A DNA stretch of 64,000 nt from NCBI GenBank assembly GCA_947179485.1, contig OX359250.1:45357450-45421449 (forward strand). Reading direction: 5' to 3'. The translations under genes and the position numbers were made by a program. This DNA comes from Allacma fusca. Its lineage: Eukaryota > Arthropoda > Collembola > Symphypleona > Sminthuridae. Below are positions 34,430 through 45,359 of this stretch, one piece after another. The notes beneath the pieces were generated by a model, which was given only the letters and a program-made list of their open reading frames with translations, had not been told where the DNA came from and ran no database searches. How positions within the stretch are numbered: the first letter of the stretch is position 1; every line of letters begins with the position of its first letter.

Positions 34430-34691
34430 TAGGTAGGTTAAACCGGGATATTGTGACAGCAAGTGACATAGTGGGTGGGTAAATTTTTCGTTACATGATG
34501 TCATCGTTGTATTTCGTCAGATACATTACTCACTACAATAAATTATTAACAAACATTTTCGGGAAATAAAATAATGCCATAATGTATTAACTATAATGAT
34601 AAAAAATCCTATTCCTTTCTCAAAAGTTTTTTAAAAAATAGATGGACTCTAAAGTGGAATGCATTGTTTATTTTTACGCTTGCAAATTATC

Positions 34692-36297
34692 CACTGCTGC
34701 CCGCCATGCTGCCTAGTCAAGTCAAGTCTAGTCTTTAAAGTTCAGAGCCGCGACTAGTCAAGTCTAGTTAAGTCAGCTGTGTGTTTAATTAGCTATAGTC
34801 AAGTCTAGTCCTAGTCGTGATTCTGCAGCTGGTTCCCTAGTCAAGTCTAGTCAATTCCCCTAGTCACACTGCATTTTTTTAAAATTGTGTTAGTTTGGAT
34901 TTGCAACTCAATTTGAGTTTCGTTGTGTTCAAAATTTTCTGATTAACAATTTTTAATAACAACTTACAAATGAGAAACAACACGTGTAGTTTACAACATC
35001 AGTACAAGAATAATATTTAGTGAGATTTTTGAACAATCAACATTGTCAGTATATAAAGTAGTTAGTTCTTGCTTACTAACTTTAACAGCAAGTTCGGAAT
35101 AATTTGTTTCCAAGAAATTGGGGCTTTGTAACAAATTATGGTTAAACTTTCTTGTCTGGTAAACTTTAGGGATTTAACATGGGGATGTTATCTGGTTTAT
35201 TATATGAAATTTCCACCGCGACGCACCAGGGAAAATACCCGGTACAAGTAGGGGAAATTGTAGTATTATGTAATCTGGGGACGGATGTTTGTACATATCC
35301 CTGATAGATCCTTTCTGAATTTCCCTGCTGAATACTGACTTTTCAGGGAGGTCCTCAGCTATTTCAGAAATTTCTGCTGATACAAAGTTCAACGATTTTC
35401 AAAATACCTGTGTGTTATTTACAAATTATTAATACCAGGTGAAATGTTTGGATCAATAAATAGACATCAAAATGTTGGAGTTGAATCACAATTTGGAGAA
35501 GTGAAAACCTAAACCGTCGTTTCGAACGTTCAGGTTGGGTTATTTCGACTGGAAAGGAGTAAATACCAATGCAATGGCCCCTTCGACGCCACGCTGCACT
35601 AACTGTATTCGGGGTTCAACAAGTTTCTGGTAATGTGTAAGGCACCAGGTATTTTGCCTGATATAAGAGGAAGTTTGTGTGGTGTGAACCAGCATAATCA
35701 CACCAGGTATATATTCAAGGCCCGATACCAAGAAGGAAAGTATTTCAAAAAATGGTTATAGTTTTAGTTACAATTTGAAAAGTATCCATAGGTAATTGTT
35801 TTGCAAAAATCAATACTTTTAACTATAGGAAGTAATGTGGGAAATGTATCCTAGCTTTCATTTTGATCAATTGCATTCTAAAGGAATAAATTTTAACTAA
35901 AAACTAGATTTTTTCTAAACATTTCTACGTACCTATTAGACAATTTCATGTTTTGGTCTTTCGAAACGAAATCATATGCTTAAGCATACTAAACGGTACT
36001 GATGATGATCATTCCGTGTACAATTGAATTTAATGCTGGCTTTCTAGCTTTCATTTTCATCTACATGAGGGAGTCTCAAGTAATTACGACTTGACTAGCT
36101 TTTCCTTGGAGTCAAGCAAGTCAAGTCTATTCAAGTCCTATGTTTTCGCAAGTTACCCTAGTCTATTCTAGTCAAGTCTCATAATTGTAGCAACATGCGT
36201 AGTCAAGTCAAGTCTATTCTTTTACGTCCATTTTGCTTCCTAGTCTAGTCAAGTCTAGACTTTCCTAGTCAAGTCTGACTAGACTAGGGCAGCAGTG
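34692..36297. mobile_element. Non-autonomous hAT-type element in the Helitron 3' region, 1606 bp
   Basis: Ends are the perfect 11-bp inverted repeat CACTGCTGCCC. Identical 8-bp duplications AAATTATC lie at 34684-34691 and 36298-36305. Both subterminal regions are packed with AGTCAAGTCTAGTC units in opposite orientation. There is no transposase frame. It inserted after the Helitron, between the helicase stop and the Helitron 3' hairpin. Confidence 0.9.
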
Positions 36298-36630
36298 AAA
36301 TTATCAATCCACGTGGATTCAAAATTACCGGCTACTACAACTTTTCAAACATACAATGCGCATTCATGATATCACAATCCAAGGAGGGTGGGTGGGTGGA
36401 CTAAAAAATGATACCCAATGATGAAGGGGTAGGGGAGTAGCAAAATGCCCTCAACTGTGATGATGTCATTTGTGTCACTCCCCTAACTTCAAATGGAAGT
36501 CAAGGTGAAATATTAGGTGAAGGTAACGGTTTTTATACACATAACTGCGTTTACTCGGAAGTATTATAAATATGCTTGCAGCAAGGTAATATTATATTAA
36601 TTTACAGTTTAGATTGCCGCCTAGGTGTCC

Positions 36631-36661
36631 CATCCGCCTCGGCGGATGGCTTGATTACTAG
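36631..36661 (+). repeat. Helitron 3' terminus: hairpin plus CTAG
   Basis: CATCCGCC and GGCGGATG pair around a two-base centre (the outer seven pairs are physically possible). Ten bases on is CTAG, with T as the next base. This matches the Helitron 3' end rule and sets the right boundary. Confidence 0.85.
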
Positions 36662-36708
36662 TACAGCATAAGTATACAGATAAGTACAGCATAATACACA
36701 TAAGCATA

Positions 36709-38300
36709 CAGTGAACTGCCCTTATAACAGCCCCCCACCCTTTAGCAACCTCCCGCCCACTCAATACTTTCAAAGCCCAGAGAAAATTCACCCACCACTC
36801 CATTTATAGCACAGGAGTCATTTTTCCCTTGGAGTGAAAGCATTTCTACAGTCCCTTCTTGTTATAACGGACCCCCTGGAACAGCCTCCTTCCTAAACCC
36901 ACCCAACACCTCACTTCTCTATGCTTCTCATTTAAAACAATCCTCAAAATTCCCTTCAAGCATATCCGAATTCTGTGGTATTTTGAGGGATGCTGTCATA
37001 AAGAACATTCACATTACGCCCATTAACTCCCCCTGACTAGCACTCGAGTGGTCGAATTTCTCTGGAATGGCCAGAGCCTAGCGTATAAATCAAAGCTGAA
37101 CTCCTCATCAAAGTCACGGACAGCCTGCCACATCCCTTCCCTTCCCTCGACCTAGTATTTTCACGAATGAAAATTCACGTGAAAATATCACCTCCCAAAA
37201 TTAACACACCACCTCTCATTTATCTTCATTACAAGGGAACTAATGTTCCTACAACAAGCCCTCACTATACAAGACCCCCTTCAAAAAACATTTCTTCTGC
37301 CCACCCAAAGCAAAAACACTTTGGACACGTCTCAACTTTCTAGTAGCTATTGGACCTTATTAAATCTAAAGTCGAACCTCTTTATAACGGACCCCCTTAT
37401 AAAATTTTATTTAATTTCGTCACATATGAAGGAGCCCTAGGATTTCTATTTACCACTCCTCAGCCCCATACGATTCTTCAGTTGAATTGTGGTTGCTCTT
37501 GGCGGGGTGCTGCTATAAAGAGACTCGACTGTGTCCCAATTCTATATTAAATTAAATTATATATATTATATATTATTAAATTATAGCAGTAGCGCCCTGT
37601 ATGTGTCAATGCTGATTTTTAACATGGGACATATATCATCTTGTCCCATTAGGAATGCACGCATGTACTCATTACTATATTCATAGGGGTACAGTGTGAC
37701 TAGTGTGTAACGGCGCCCTGGGAAAATCCCATCCGAAATTAATCCTATCACCTTAAGGTAAAATATGGTAAGGCACTCTTGGATTCATTAGGCTTGGATG
37801 GGTATGTCAGGGACAAATTACTATCCCTGCAATATTTTTTCTATATAGGGGATAGCTGTAGGAGTGTTCGAATTGTTTTCTTCCAGGGGTGCTGTTATAC
37901 GAAGAGTGGACTGTATGTGGAAGTTCCCACGGGCTTTTCCCAAGGCATAAAGAGCATATGCAACGAAATGCAATCTCCCTATTACCTTGTCAATTAGATT
38001 TTTAATCTCTCAGGGACTGGACATGCTCCAGGTCCGGGCTCCACATTTTTCTTTTTCTTTTTTTTGCTCTTATCCCGACAACGATTCTACATAGTGATAT
38101 AGAAATTATGGTTTTTCAAGGGGCGCCGTTATATCAAGGTGACACTGTAGATGTCGTAATAGTAGGGAAATTTTAGTATTGTATCAAATGTAATGGGAAT
38201 GTATACAAAAAATTACATAGTTTTTGAGAGGGGTCGTTACATTTAGGAGGGACTGTATAAAGTGGTCGTTATAGCGAGGGAGGACTTTATGTAAGAATTT
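36709..38300. mobile_element. Cluster of TA-flanked MITEs (Tc1/mariner-pogo-like ends)
   Basis: At least seven end sequences of the type TA-CAGT-n-ACCTC-n-TATAACGGACCCC occur in both orientations, for example at 36709, near 36850, 37367, 37692, 38147 and 38260. One clean pair is 37692-38147 (CAGTGTGAC...GTGACACTG flanked by TA). Another is about 37367-37531. The others look nested or overlapping. No transposase is seen. Reading frames in this block are short. Confidence 0.6.
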
Positions 38301-38705
38301 TTTGCGGGTATAAATATCCATGAGGCATGTTTTCTTTACCTGCGGACTCATTTCGAGGGAAGAGGAATTTCGACATTGAACTCATACAGCATTTATACAA
38401 GTAGTAGTGTAGGGTTGCCTTTATCCAATTACACCCTTGAGTTGTTCCCTGTCCAGAGTCTCCCCAGCTATAGCTACTAATACTAATCAGGGTGCCCAGA
38501 AGTCCTGATTTGATCAGGACTGTCCTGATTTGGCCCAGGGTCACCTGATGAGTCTGAATTTAGTCCTGATTTCGCAGTATAGCTTACTAAAATATCACTT
38601 TGTTGCCTTTTGGGGCAAAGCGATATGGCATCATAAATTATGATTCATACTACAGTGAAACCTGTATATAGTGGTTTCTCTAGGGAGCCTAAAATTTGAC
38701 CACTA

Positions 38706-39525
38706 TGTGCAGTGGCCACTACACTCACAAGCAAAGTCTTCCGATGTGACCTTCAGAATTAAATAAAAAATTGGTGGAATTGTAGGCACTGCTAATAGTG
38801 TTCACACAACCTGCAAACTTGGTGCCATCTCCTCTTGGATCGGGCAGTAGGACATCTGAAAGTTTGATTTTTTTTGAAAGTTTGACAGGGGGACCCTTCC
38901 TCGCTTGAATTTTTGCATGTTAAATCCCATAAGAAAAATCAATTTTCGCAACTCGAACGAAATCCAAACCAATGTAACCGAAAAATAATGTAAATGTATC
39001 AACATGTACGTATATGAACCTTTTTTCAATTAATTAAATACAGCTAAAAGGGGTACGTTAATATTTATATTAAGCATGAAAATAAAAATTGAATGAAATT
39101 TTTCGGTTGTGAATGTGAAAAAAAATTTATTTATGCGAAGCAAATTATAAACGAGTATGATAAAATAATTCCTATAATGTTGAGATTTGGCTTATTTCTG
39201 CTCAAATTGTGTACCCTTGAAGACGAGACTAGAGTATTTTTATGTACGAATATTTTCCGAACATGCATGAACATTGGTTTGCTTTTCGTTCGAGTTGCGA
39301 AAATGAATTTTTCTTATGGGATTTAACATGAAAAAGTTCAAGCGAGGAAGGGTCCCCCCTGACAAACTTTCAAAAAAAATCAAACTTTCAGATGTCCTAC
39401 TGCCCGATCCAAGAGGAGATGGTACCAAGTTTGCAGGTTGTGTGAACACTATTAGTAGTGCCTACAATTCCACCAATTTTCATTTAATTCTGAAGGTCAC
39501 ATCGGAAGACTTTGCTTGTCAGTAT
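38706..39525. repeat. Large foldback, about 270-bp arms
   Basis: The arm at about 38706-38990 is the reverse complement of about 39250-39525 with few changes, around a loop of about 260 bp. Shared landmarks are ACAAGCAAAGTCTTCCGATG, CCATCTCCTCTTGGATCGGG and TAAATCCCATAAGAAAAAT. The right arm continues after the nested hAT-type element at 41427. Transcription through it would give a long hairpin RNA. Confidence 0.8.
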
Positions 39526-41418
39526 CAGTGATGGGTAACGTTATTGGTTAACGTTAATGAATAACGTTATTATCGATAAAATCCTAGTAACGGTTAATTA
39601 GAAATAACGTTTAACATATTCCCCTTGACTAACAAAAACTTAACGAAAACCGAAACCCCTGAACAGCAAATAACATAAACCGAATCACAATAACGTTATT
39701 ATCCGTTATTGGAAATCTTTAATAAATGATCTAATGGTATTTCTGATAATGATACATACGTAATTATATATTTGCAAACATAGAAACTGTTCAATATTTC
39801 CATGTTAGATATAATTTTACTTTTTAAAAATTTCGGTCGATTAATTTGACATGAAATTTTTAGTCACAAATTGTAAACAACAATAATCACTTCATTTTGA
39901 TTTTGCAACAAGTTGCCATTTTACGTTTGGTTAAAATAGATGTACACCATTTTTACTGGTTACCGACAATGTATTTATTCTGAAACTATTTGCATTAAGA
40001 CAGAATTGTTTTCTGAAAACAAAAGTTACAAAGATTTTTGGGGATTAATAAAAGCAATACTAGTGCTCAAGTATGTACGTATAACCATTTGGGAGATTGC
40101 GTTGGAAATCACGTATGACACTTATGAAACTTATAGAACGTAAAAATTCAAAATGACGTCAGTTTCCATAGTTGCGCGTACGTGACGTCACTTTCCGCTA
40201 CGTATAGAACTTATGGCGCGAATCTATACGTTTAACTTATCGGCTCACGTATCTTACGGATCTCAGTTTTCAGTAAAAGTAATCAAAGTTTTAAATTATA
40301 ATTAAAATAAGTTATTAATGCTTAAGAGCAATAATTACTTTAATTTTCAATATAAATAAAAGTTCCTTAATTCTTATTTGTTAAATTTTAAAGTTCATGT
40401 ATTCTATGATTACGCATTGTTCAGGTAATCCTCCAGGTTTCGAGCCTCAATCTAAAATACTTGAAACTTGACTCTCGTACTCATATAATTATAACCATTT
40501 GCTAATATTGCCGTTACTATGTATGTAAGTACTGTTTTTTAAGGCACTGGAGCAGCAATTTGTTATTCTTTAAAAATATGTGTTAACGCTAGTGTGATAA
40601 TAATTATGTAGTTAATTACAATTAAGAATAAATTTAAATTCTGAAGTATTTTCAGATCATGGGGAACTGAGTAACGCAAACTATTCCACGTATAAACCGT
40701 AACGTATGCTACGTAACTTATTTCTATACGTTACGTTTGGTAAGTGTCATAAGTAATATGCGACGCAATCTCTCTATTAAGCATGATTACTAGTAACCCT
40801 CGCCCCATGCCCACTCGGGATCGGAATGAAAATTTGTGGGAGCTTAGGTACCTGGCCCAAGGTCCCAGCGAGACCAAAAGTTTGTGCCATCTCGCCCTGG
40901 TTTGCGCTGGAAATCGCGCAGTTTTAAAATCTAACTCGTGAGCATGTCTAACATGAATTTTATAATGTTAAATCCCACAAGAAATTAACATTTTCGAAAG
41001 TCGTTGCTCTTCTAAAAGAATGACACCTTTATGGCATACATTCATCATAAGTGGTTCTAGCTACCTTCTTGACCTTAGATTGGTCAATAATGGCCACAAT
41101 TAGGTTTTTGGCCTCATATTGGTCAATGTTGGTCACAATTATTTCTTTGGCTTCTTTGAAGTGGGCATGGAGCGAAGGTTACTTGTTAGAGAAGTTTTAT
41201 ATTACTTTAAATCCAGAAAAATACTTTTCACCGACCGTATTCACTGTTGTTAATACTAACCGTTATTAACCGATTAATGCTATTGAATCCAACTGCTAAC
41301 CGCTTATAACCATAACCGAATTCCTAAAAAACCAATAACGAAAACGAAAACCGAATTTAGACTGTCATTAACTTCTGGGTACTTAACGTAAACCTAAATT
41401 TTCGGTTACCCATCACTG
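39526..41418. mobile_element. Non-autonomous hAT-type element, 1893 bp
   Basis: Ends are the perfect 14-bp inverted repeat CAGTGATGGGTAAC. Identical 8-bp duplications GTCAGTAT lie at 39518-39525 and 41419-41426. Subterminal DNA holds AACGTTATT / ATAACCG repeats. It interrupts the foldback's right arm, which resumes afterwards. There is no transposase frame. Confidence 0.9.
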
Positions 41419-41654
41419 GTCAGTATAGTGGCCATGGACCACTATATAGGGTAAATATATTAAATAAATGTTTTAACGCGTATAAGAAGACATAATTAAA
41501 ACGGTCACATTTTTTTACATAATCCCTAATTTTTGACCGTTTCAAATTTTTCGACGTGTGTTGAGCAAGAAATTCTATATAACGATAATTCTATATGGTA
41601 ATTCTAAAAATTCTTTTTGAATACTAGGTGAAATAGCTTCCAACCATCGTAAAC

Positions 41655-41876
41655 TTATTGACGCCGGCAGATTTTCTGCAAATATAATTTAAACAAATAT
41701 AATGTCTCTTCTTGAAGATTCAATCCAACCATTGCTTGCTGGCAATTCGCTACCCGAATTTCACTTTGAGATTTTCCAATAATTCTAATAATTCCCCTTT
41801 TTTCGACATGGAAGTCAACGTGTTTTTGAACTGTGCGTGGTGGCACTGGAATATGCTTTATTGAAGAAACCGTAAT
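41655..41876 (-). CDS. Possible exon, unknown product
   Basis: After an acceptor-like TTATTCTAG the minus strand is open from 41876 to a stop at 41655 (73 residues). It reads with mixed, coding-like composition, for example PPRTVQKHVDFHVEKRG and QSEIRVANCQQAMVG. No family is recognised. It lies within the TA-flanked element, so it could be the tail of a lost transposase or a captured host exon. Chance is quite possible. Confidence 0.22.
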   Translation of the reverse strand: MTVSSIKHIPVPPRTVQKHVDFHVEKRGIIRIIGKSQSEIRVANCQQAMVGLNLQEETLYLFKLYLQKICRRQ

Positions 41877-42254
41877 CTAGAATAATCTTAGAAATCTATA
41901 AAAATTATGAGCGACCATTTCGTCTGTACATTGTTTTTAATGCAGACCATTGTATTCAGAGTTCGAAGCATGCGTTTCGTAGTGAATGGACATAAGCCAT
42001 GGTCCATTATTGACAGGGGACCACTATAGAGAAAACCACTGTATACAGGGTTAACGTAATGTTAAAATATAGGGCGCGTGACGGGGAGACATGATACTGG
42101 CCACTGTGAACAGGAGACCACTGTATAGGTGGTCACTATATACAGGTTTTACTGTAATATAAACAATACATATGAATCTAAATGCTGCTCTGCACGCACA
42201 ACTGTTTAATTCTGAACGTTTTTATTTCGTGCTTGTTAAAACTGCAGTTGTACG

Positions 42255-43150
42255 CATACCTGGGCGCACTCAGGAGGCATGAGAGCATGCCTCGCACTCA
42301 ATGCACTCAAAAATTCTCGTGAGTACGAGTGCCAATGTAACCGTCATGCAGTCAACTTAACGAGGCCGAGGTTCTTTCAATAAAGTTTATGTAGAAGAGG
42401 CAGAGGCTGAGTGCAGAACATTGCACTCTGCACTCCGCTAAGCTAACGGTTTTTTTTTCAAAATTCGGTACAAAGGCATGTCAGCCAAAGTGTGATGACT
42501 TTGTGTACATTCTGTTTTGCAACCGCCAATGCATTAACGTAAGTTAACTAAGTGAGTTGTGTACACTTCTTTCTACATTTAGGGCTTCCACAATATCCAA
42601 AATTGAGTGAAAATGGAAGAAAAAACAAGCGAAAGAACCTTGTGAAGTCACTAATTGTTAATCCAAAAATTAAGGTACGCAAGTTAGTTAGTGTGGCAAA
42701 ATATGTAAATTAACTTTTTTCATTAATCACATCACTTTTTGAAGGTGTTTAAAAATTGTCAGCGCTGACCTAGGGGATGTACCCAAATGGGTAAAATCTC
42801 CAAAACCACAGTGAAAATGTGAAAACAGGTGGATTGAGACTTGTGGCGAGAATATAGGAAATTAGATACGGAAAAACACCTAATTTCCTCAGTGTTGCGA
42901 CTTCCGAATTAATCAGGACATCAGAGTTTATTCAATCCAGCCATAAAATTATATCACTCAGTGGTGCAAGAGGGCTATGAGTGCACTCAAGGTTTGAGTG
43001 CGAGTGCAATAATTTTGGAACAGTGCTTTGAGGTAGGAGTTTAAGTGCAGTGGTTCAGAATTCATGAGTGCGAGCGCGAGGGAGTTCAAAGGTTCACCGT
43101 TGTAATTGAGTGCGAGATGAGTGCGAATGCATTTTAATGGCCCAGGTATG
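42255..43150. mobile_element. Non-autonomous hAT-type element, 896 bp
   Basis: Ends are the perfect 11-bp inverted repeat CATACCTGGGC. Identical 8-bp duplications GTTGTACG lie at 42247-42254 and 43151-43158. GCACTC / GAGTGC subterminal repeats are dense at both ends. There is no transposase frame. Confidence 0.9.
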
Positions 43151-43251
43151 GTTGTACGGAACAGTTCTGCAGCGTTCAATTGCAAGCACCAATAACAGTT
43201 AATTCAACTAGATGCAGTAAACCAAATGTATGAAGATTTGCAACTCCACAT

Positions 43252-43371
43252 GCCAACGGCCATACCACGTTGAAAGCACCAGTTCTCGTCCGATCACTGA
43301 AGTTAAGCAACGTTGGGCCCGGTTAGTACTTGGATGGGTGACCGCTTGGGAACCCCGGGTGTTGTTGGCAT
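43252..43371 (+). rRNA. 5S ribosomal RNA gene
   Basis: The 120 bases match the conserved animal 5S layout: GCCAACGGCCATACCACGTT at the start, GTTCTCGTCCGATCACTGAA in the middle and GGATGGGTGACCGC later. The terminal stem is intact: the first nine bases pair with the last nine using two G-U pairs. The internal control region is present, with box A AGTTAAGCAACG at +50 and box C GGTTAGTACTTGGATGGGTG from +70. A run of six T at 43374-43379 is the Pol III terminator. It is a single copy, not a tandem cluster, and sits inside a hAT-type element, 94 bp after a nested insertion's target duplication. It may be functional or a recent transposed copy. Confidence 0.93.
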
Positions 43372-43381
43372 TCTTTTTTGC
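43372..43381 (+). terminator. Pol III T-run terminator of the 5S gene
   Basis: TTCTTTTTTG follows the 5S gene directly. Runs of four or more T end Pol III transcripts. Confidence 0.8.
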
Positions 43382-43964
43382 ACTTTTTCTTACCGCCTGC
43401 ATTAATAATTCTTTCTTCCGTGGGTTTTATTAATAGTTTATGATATCTATCGTAGGTACGTGTGCCCGTATTAAACGTTGAATTGGAAGTTTTCTTTTTT
43501 GATTGGCAATATCCGTAAAAACTGTCTTCATTAAATATTCGGATTGCCAAAGAATATTTGCCTTTACCGTTGCAGTGAGAAAAGGAATGAGTTTTATTAA
43601 GTGTACTACCAAAGGAGACACGCTTTTGGTGCAATATCTGTAGATTTGATGCAAGTTGTGCAAATGGTGCGACCCCAAATTTCAAAAAGCTTATTTCGAC
43701 CACGCTAAGTGAATTTGTCCGTTTCAATCATTTAAAAATTAAAGTGTTTCCCATTTGTTCTAAGATACTTTGACCCCTGCAGTGAAAACTTTAGGTTTTA
43801 GAACGTTAGATTTTTATGAAGATTGCGAAGAAACAGGAAAACGTCGTCTTGTAGTTCTAACAAAAAATATAGTCGGCTGGTCCATACGTTAAAAAGCATG
43901 ATCTTTTTGTGTTTATAATTGTATTGTAAACTTTGGGATTCGTGAATTTTTAAAACTCAGTTAA
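43382..43964. other. Interior of the 5S-carrying hAT-type element
   Basis: A minus-strand frame (43323-43727, 134 residues) overlaps the 5S gene and is not credible as a whole. Nothing else is recognised. Confidence 0.4.
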
Positions 43965-44960
43965 GGGACTGTGTACTAATGACGTCATACATTTAGGGGG
44001 GAGGGGGAGTAGCAGAATGAGTGACTTCGGGTGACAGGAGGAGGGGAGGGTCAAGTGTTGTCTGACATCACACAAAAATAACGAGGGTTTATTGTACTAC
44101 GTAAAAGCAGTAATCTTAGATATTTTACAATTCAGTTACAACAAATCGTTTTGATGAATTTCACAGACATCGGAATCCAGCCACACAATATGCACAAATT
44201 AATTACAATTAATAACAAATAATAATAATTAATAACAAATAATAATAATTAATAACAAATAATAATAATTAATAACAAATAATAATAATTAATAACAAAT
44301 AATAATAATTAATAACAAATAATAATAATTAATAACAAATAATAATAATTAATAACAAATAATAATAATTAATAACAAATAATAATAATTAATAACAAAT
44401 AATAATAATTAATAACAAATAATAATAATTAATAACAAATAATAATAATTAATAACAAATAATAATAATTAATAACAAATAATAATAATTAATAACAAAT
44501 AATAATAATTAATAACAAATAATAATAATTAATAACAAATAATAATAATTAATAACAAATAATAATAATTAATAACAAATAATAATAATTAATAACAAAT
44601 AATAACAATTAATAACAAATAATAATAATTAATAACAAATAATAATAAATAATAACAAATAATAATAATTAATAACAAATAATAATAAATAATAACAAAT
44701 AATAATAATTAATAACAAATAATAATAAATAATAACAAATAATAATAATTAATAACAAATAATAATTAATAACAAATTAATATTAATATTTTACTAAATC
44801 CCGCTTCAATCAAGGATGCAGCCTTTATTGTATTAATGAATACATGAGTATTACACATGACGTCAGATGGTGGGGTTGACAGAATATGATTTGATGCGAT
44901 TTTGGGGGAGGGGTGTTCAAAAATGGGCAATTTGGAGTGACGTCATTAGTACACAGTCCC
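43965..44960. mobile_element. PIF/Harbinger-like MITE containing a 20-bp satellite
   Basis: Ends are GGGACTGTGTACTAATGACG and its exact inverse, a 23-bp perfect TIR. TAA lies on both sides (43962-43964 and 44961-44963), the 3-bp target of PIF/Harbinger elements. The interior is dominated by the array at 44200-44790. No transposase is present. Confidence 0.82.
44200..44790. repeat. 20-bp tandem array, about 29 copies
   Basis: The unit AATAATAATTAATAACAAAT repeats exactly every 20 bp for most of the block, with a few single-base variants (AATAATAAAT) after 44600. The plus strand has no G in the array. Confidence 0.97.
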
Positions 44961-45009
44961 TAAGAGTCCTGATTTGAGAATAGAATAATCTGGGCACCCT
45001 GATACTAAT

Positions 45010-45359
45010 AGTATACTAGGCAATGTCTGCGTCCTCCCATAAAAACAACCCAATTGCACCCAAAACAGCCTCAAAGGCTTTCTCTTGCATTTGTTACGGG
45101 CTCCGCTCTCAAAGTCTGGGTATGCTAATTTATGTCTCATACTGTGGGACCTTGTTTTAACGGCGCTATCTAGTCGAAATTCGCTTCACTATGCGGAAAC
45201 TGTCAATATTTGTTTTTGTTAAGTTAGAAAAAATTGAAAATGTTCTGATTTTTTGCAAAGTATTGGGTTATTTGAAATTCTTCGTGGTAAATGTAAATTT
45301 TTGGGTTACTGGCAAAGTGTTGGGGTTGCAAATTTGATTTTTATGTTTTTGACTTTTTG
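45010..45359. other. Spacer with a TA-MITE-like fragment
   Basis: CATACTGTGGGACCTTGTTT near 45138 followed by TAACGGCGC resembles the MITE ends seen at 36709-38300. No gene is supported. Confidence 0.35.

Larger units (their letters stand above)
29088..36661 (+). mobile_element. Helitron-family rolling-circle transposon
   Basis: The 3' end is a short hairpin CATCCGCC-TC-GGCGGATG (36631-36648), then GCTTGATTA, then CTAG (36658-36661) followed by T, as in Helitrons. At the left, 29095-29110 is an exact 16-bp inverse of 36639-36654, and spacing to a CTRR-like TTAG at 29088 is conserved. The left arm is either the true 5' end of a Helitron2/Helentron-like element with inverted ends, or a second Helitron's 3' end in opposite orientation. 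The body holds a tandem leader (29447-29910), the Rep (29952-32932), the helicase (32951-34429) and a hAT insertion (34692-36297). Without that insertion it is about 6 kb. The 5' boundary is the uncertain part. Confidence 0.8.
38652..42154. mobile_element. TA-flanked DNA transposon, non-autonomous
   Basis: The left end CAGTGAAACCTGTATATAGTG pairs with the inverted right end CAGTAAAACCTGTATATAGTG, with one difference. Both are flanked by TA (38650-38651 and 42155-42156), the Tc1/mariner-pogo target. The left third is a large foldback. A hAT-type element interrupts it at 39526-41418. A possible exon is at 41655-41876. No DDE transposase is recognised. Confidence 0.75.
38488..45001. mobile_element. 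hAT-type element carrying a 5S rRNA gene, expanded by nested insertions
   Basis: Ends are the perfect 13-bp inverted repeat CAGGGTGCCCAGA. Identical 8-bp duplications ATACTAAT lie at 38480-38487 and 45002-45009. Inside are a TA-flanked element (38652-42154, itself holding a hAT-type element), a second hAT-type element (42255-43150) and a Harbinger-like MITE (43965-44960). Without these the original element is about 1.1 kb. It contains the 5S rRNA gene at 43252-43371. No transposase is present. Confidence 0.83.

Noticed and set aside
43323-43727. 134-residue minus-strand frame overlapping the 5S gene
   Set aside because: Its last part is the antisense of 5S rRNA; no motif was recognised and the overlap argues against coding.
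44200-44790. Regular short repeats resembling a CRISPR array
   Set aside because: Units are contiguous with no unique spacers, A+T-only apart from C, and in a eukaryotic transposon; no cas genes are present. The same holds for the arrays at 22151, 23188 and 29447.
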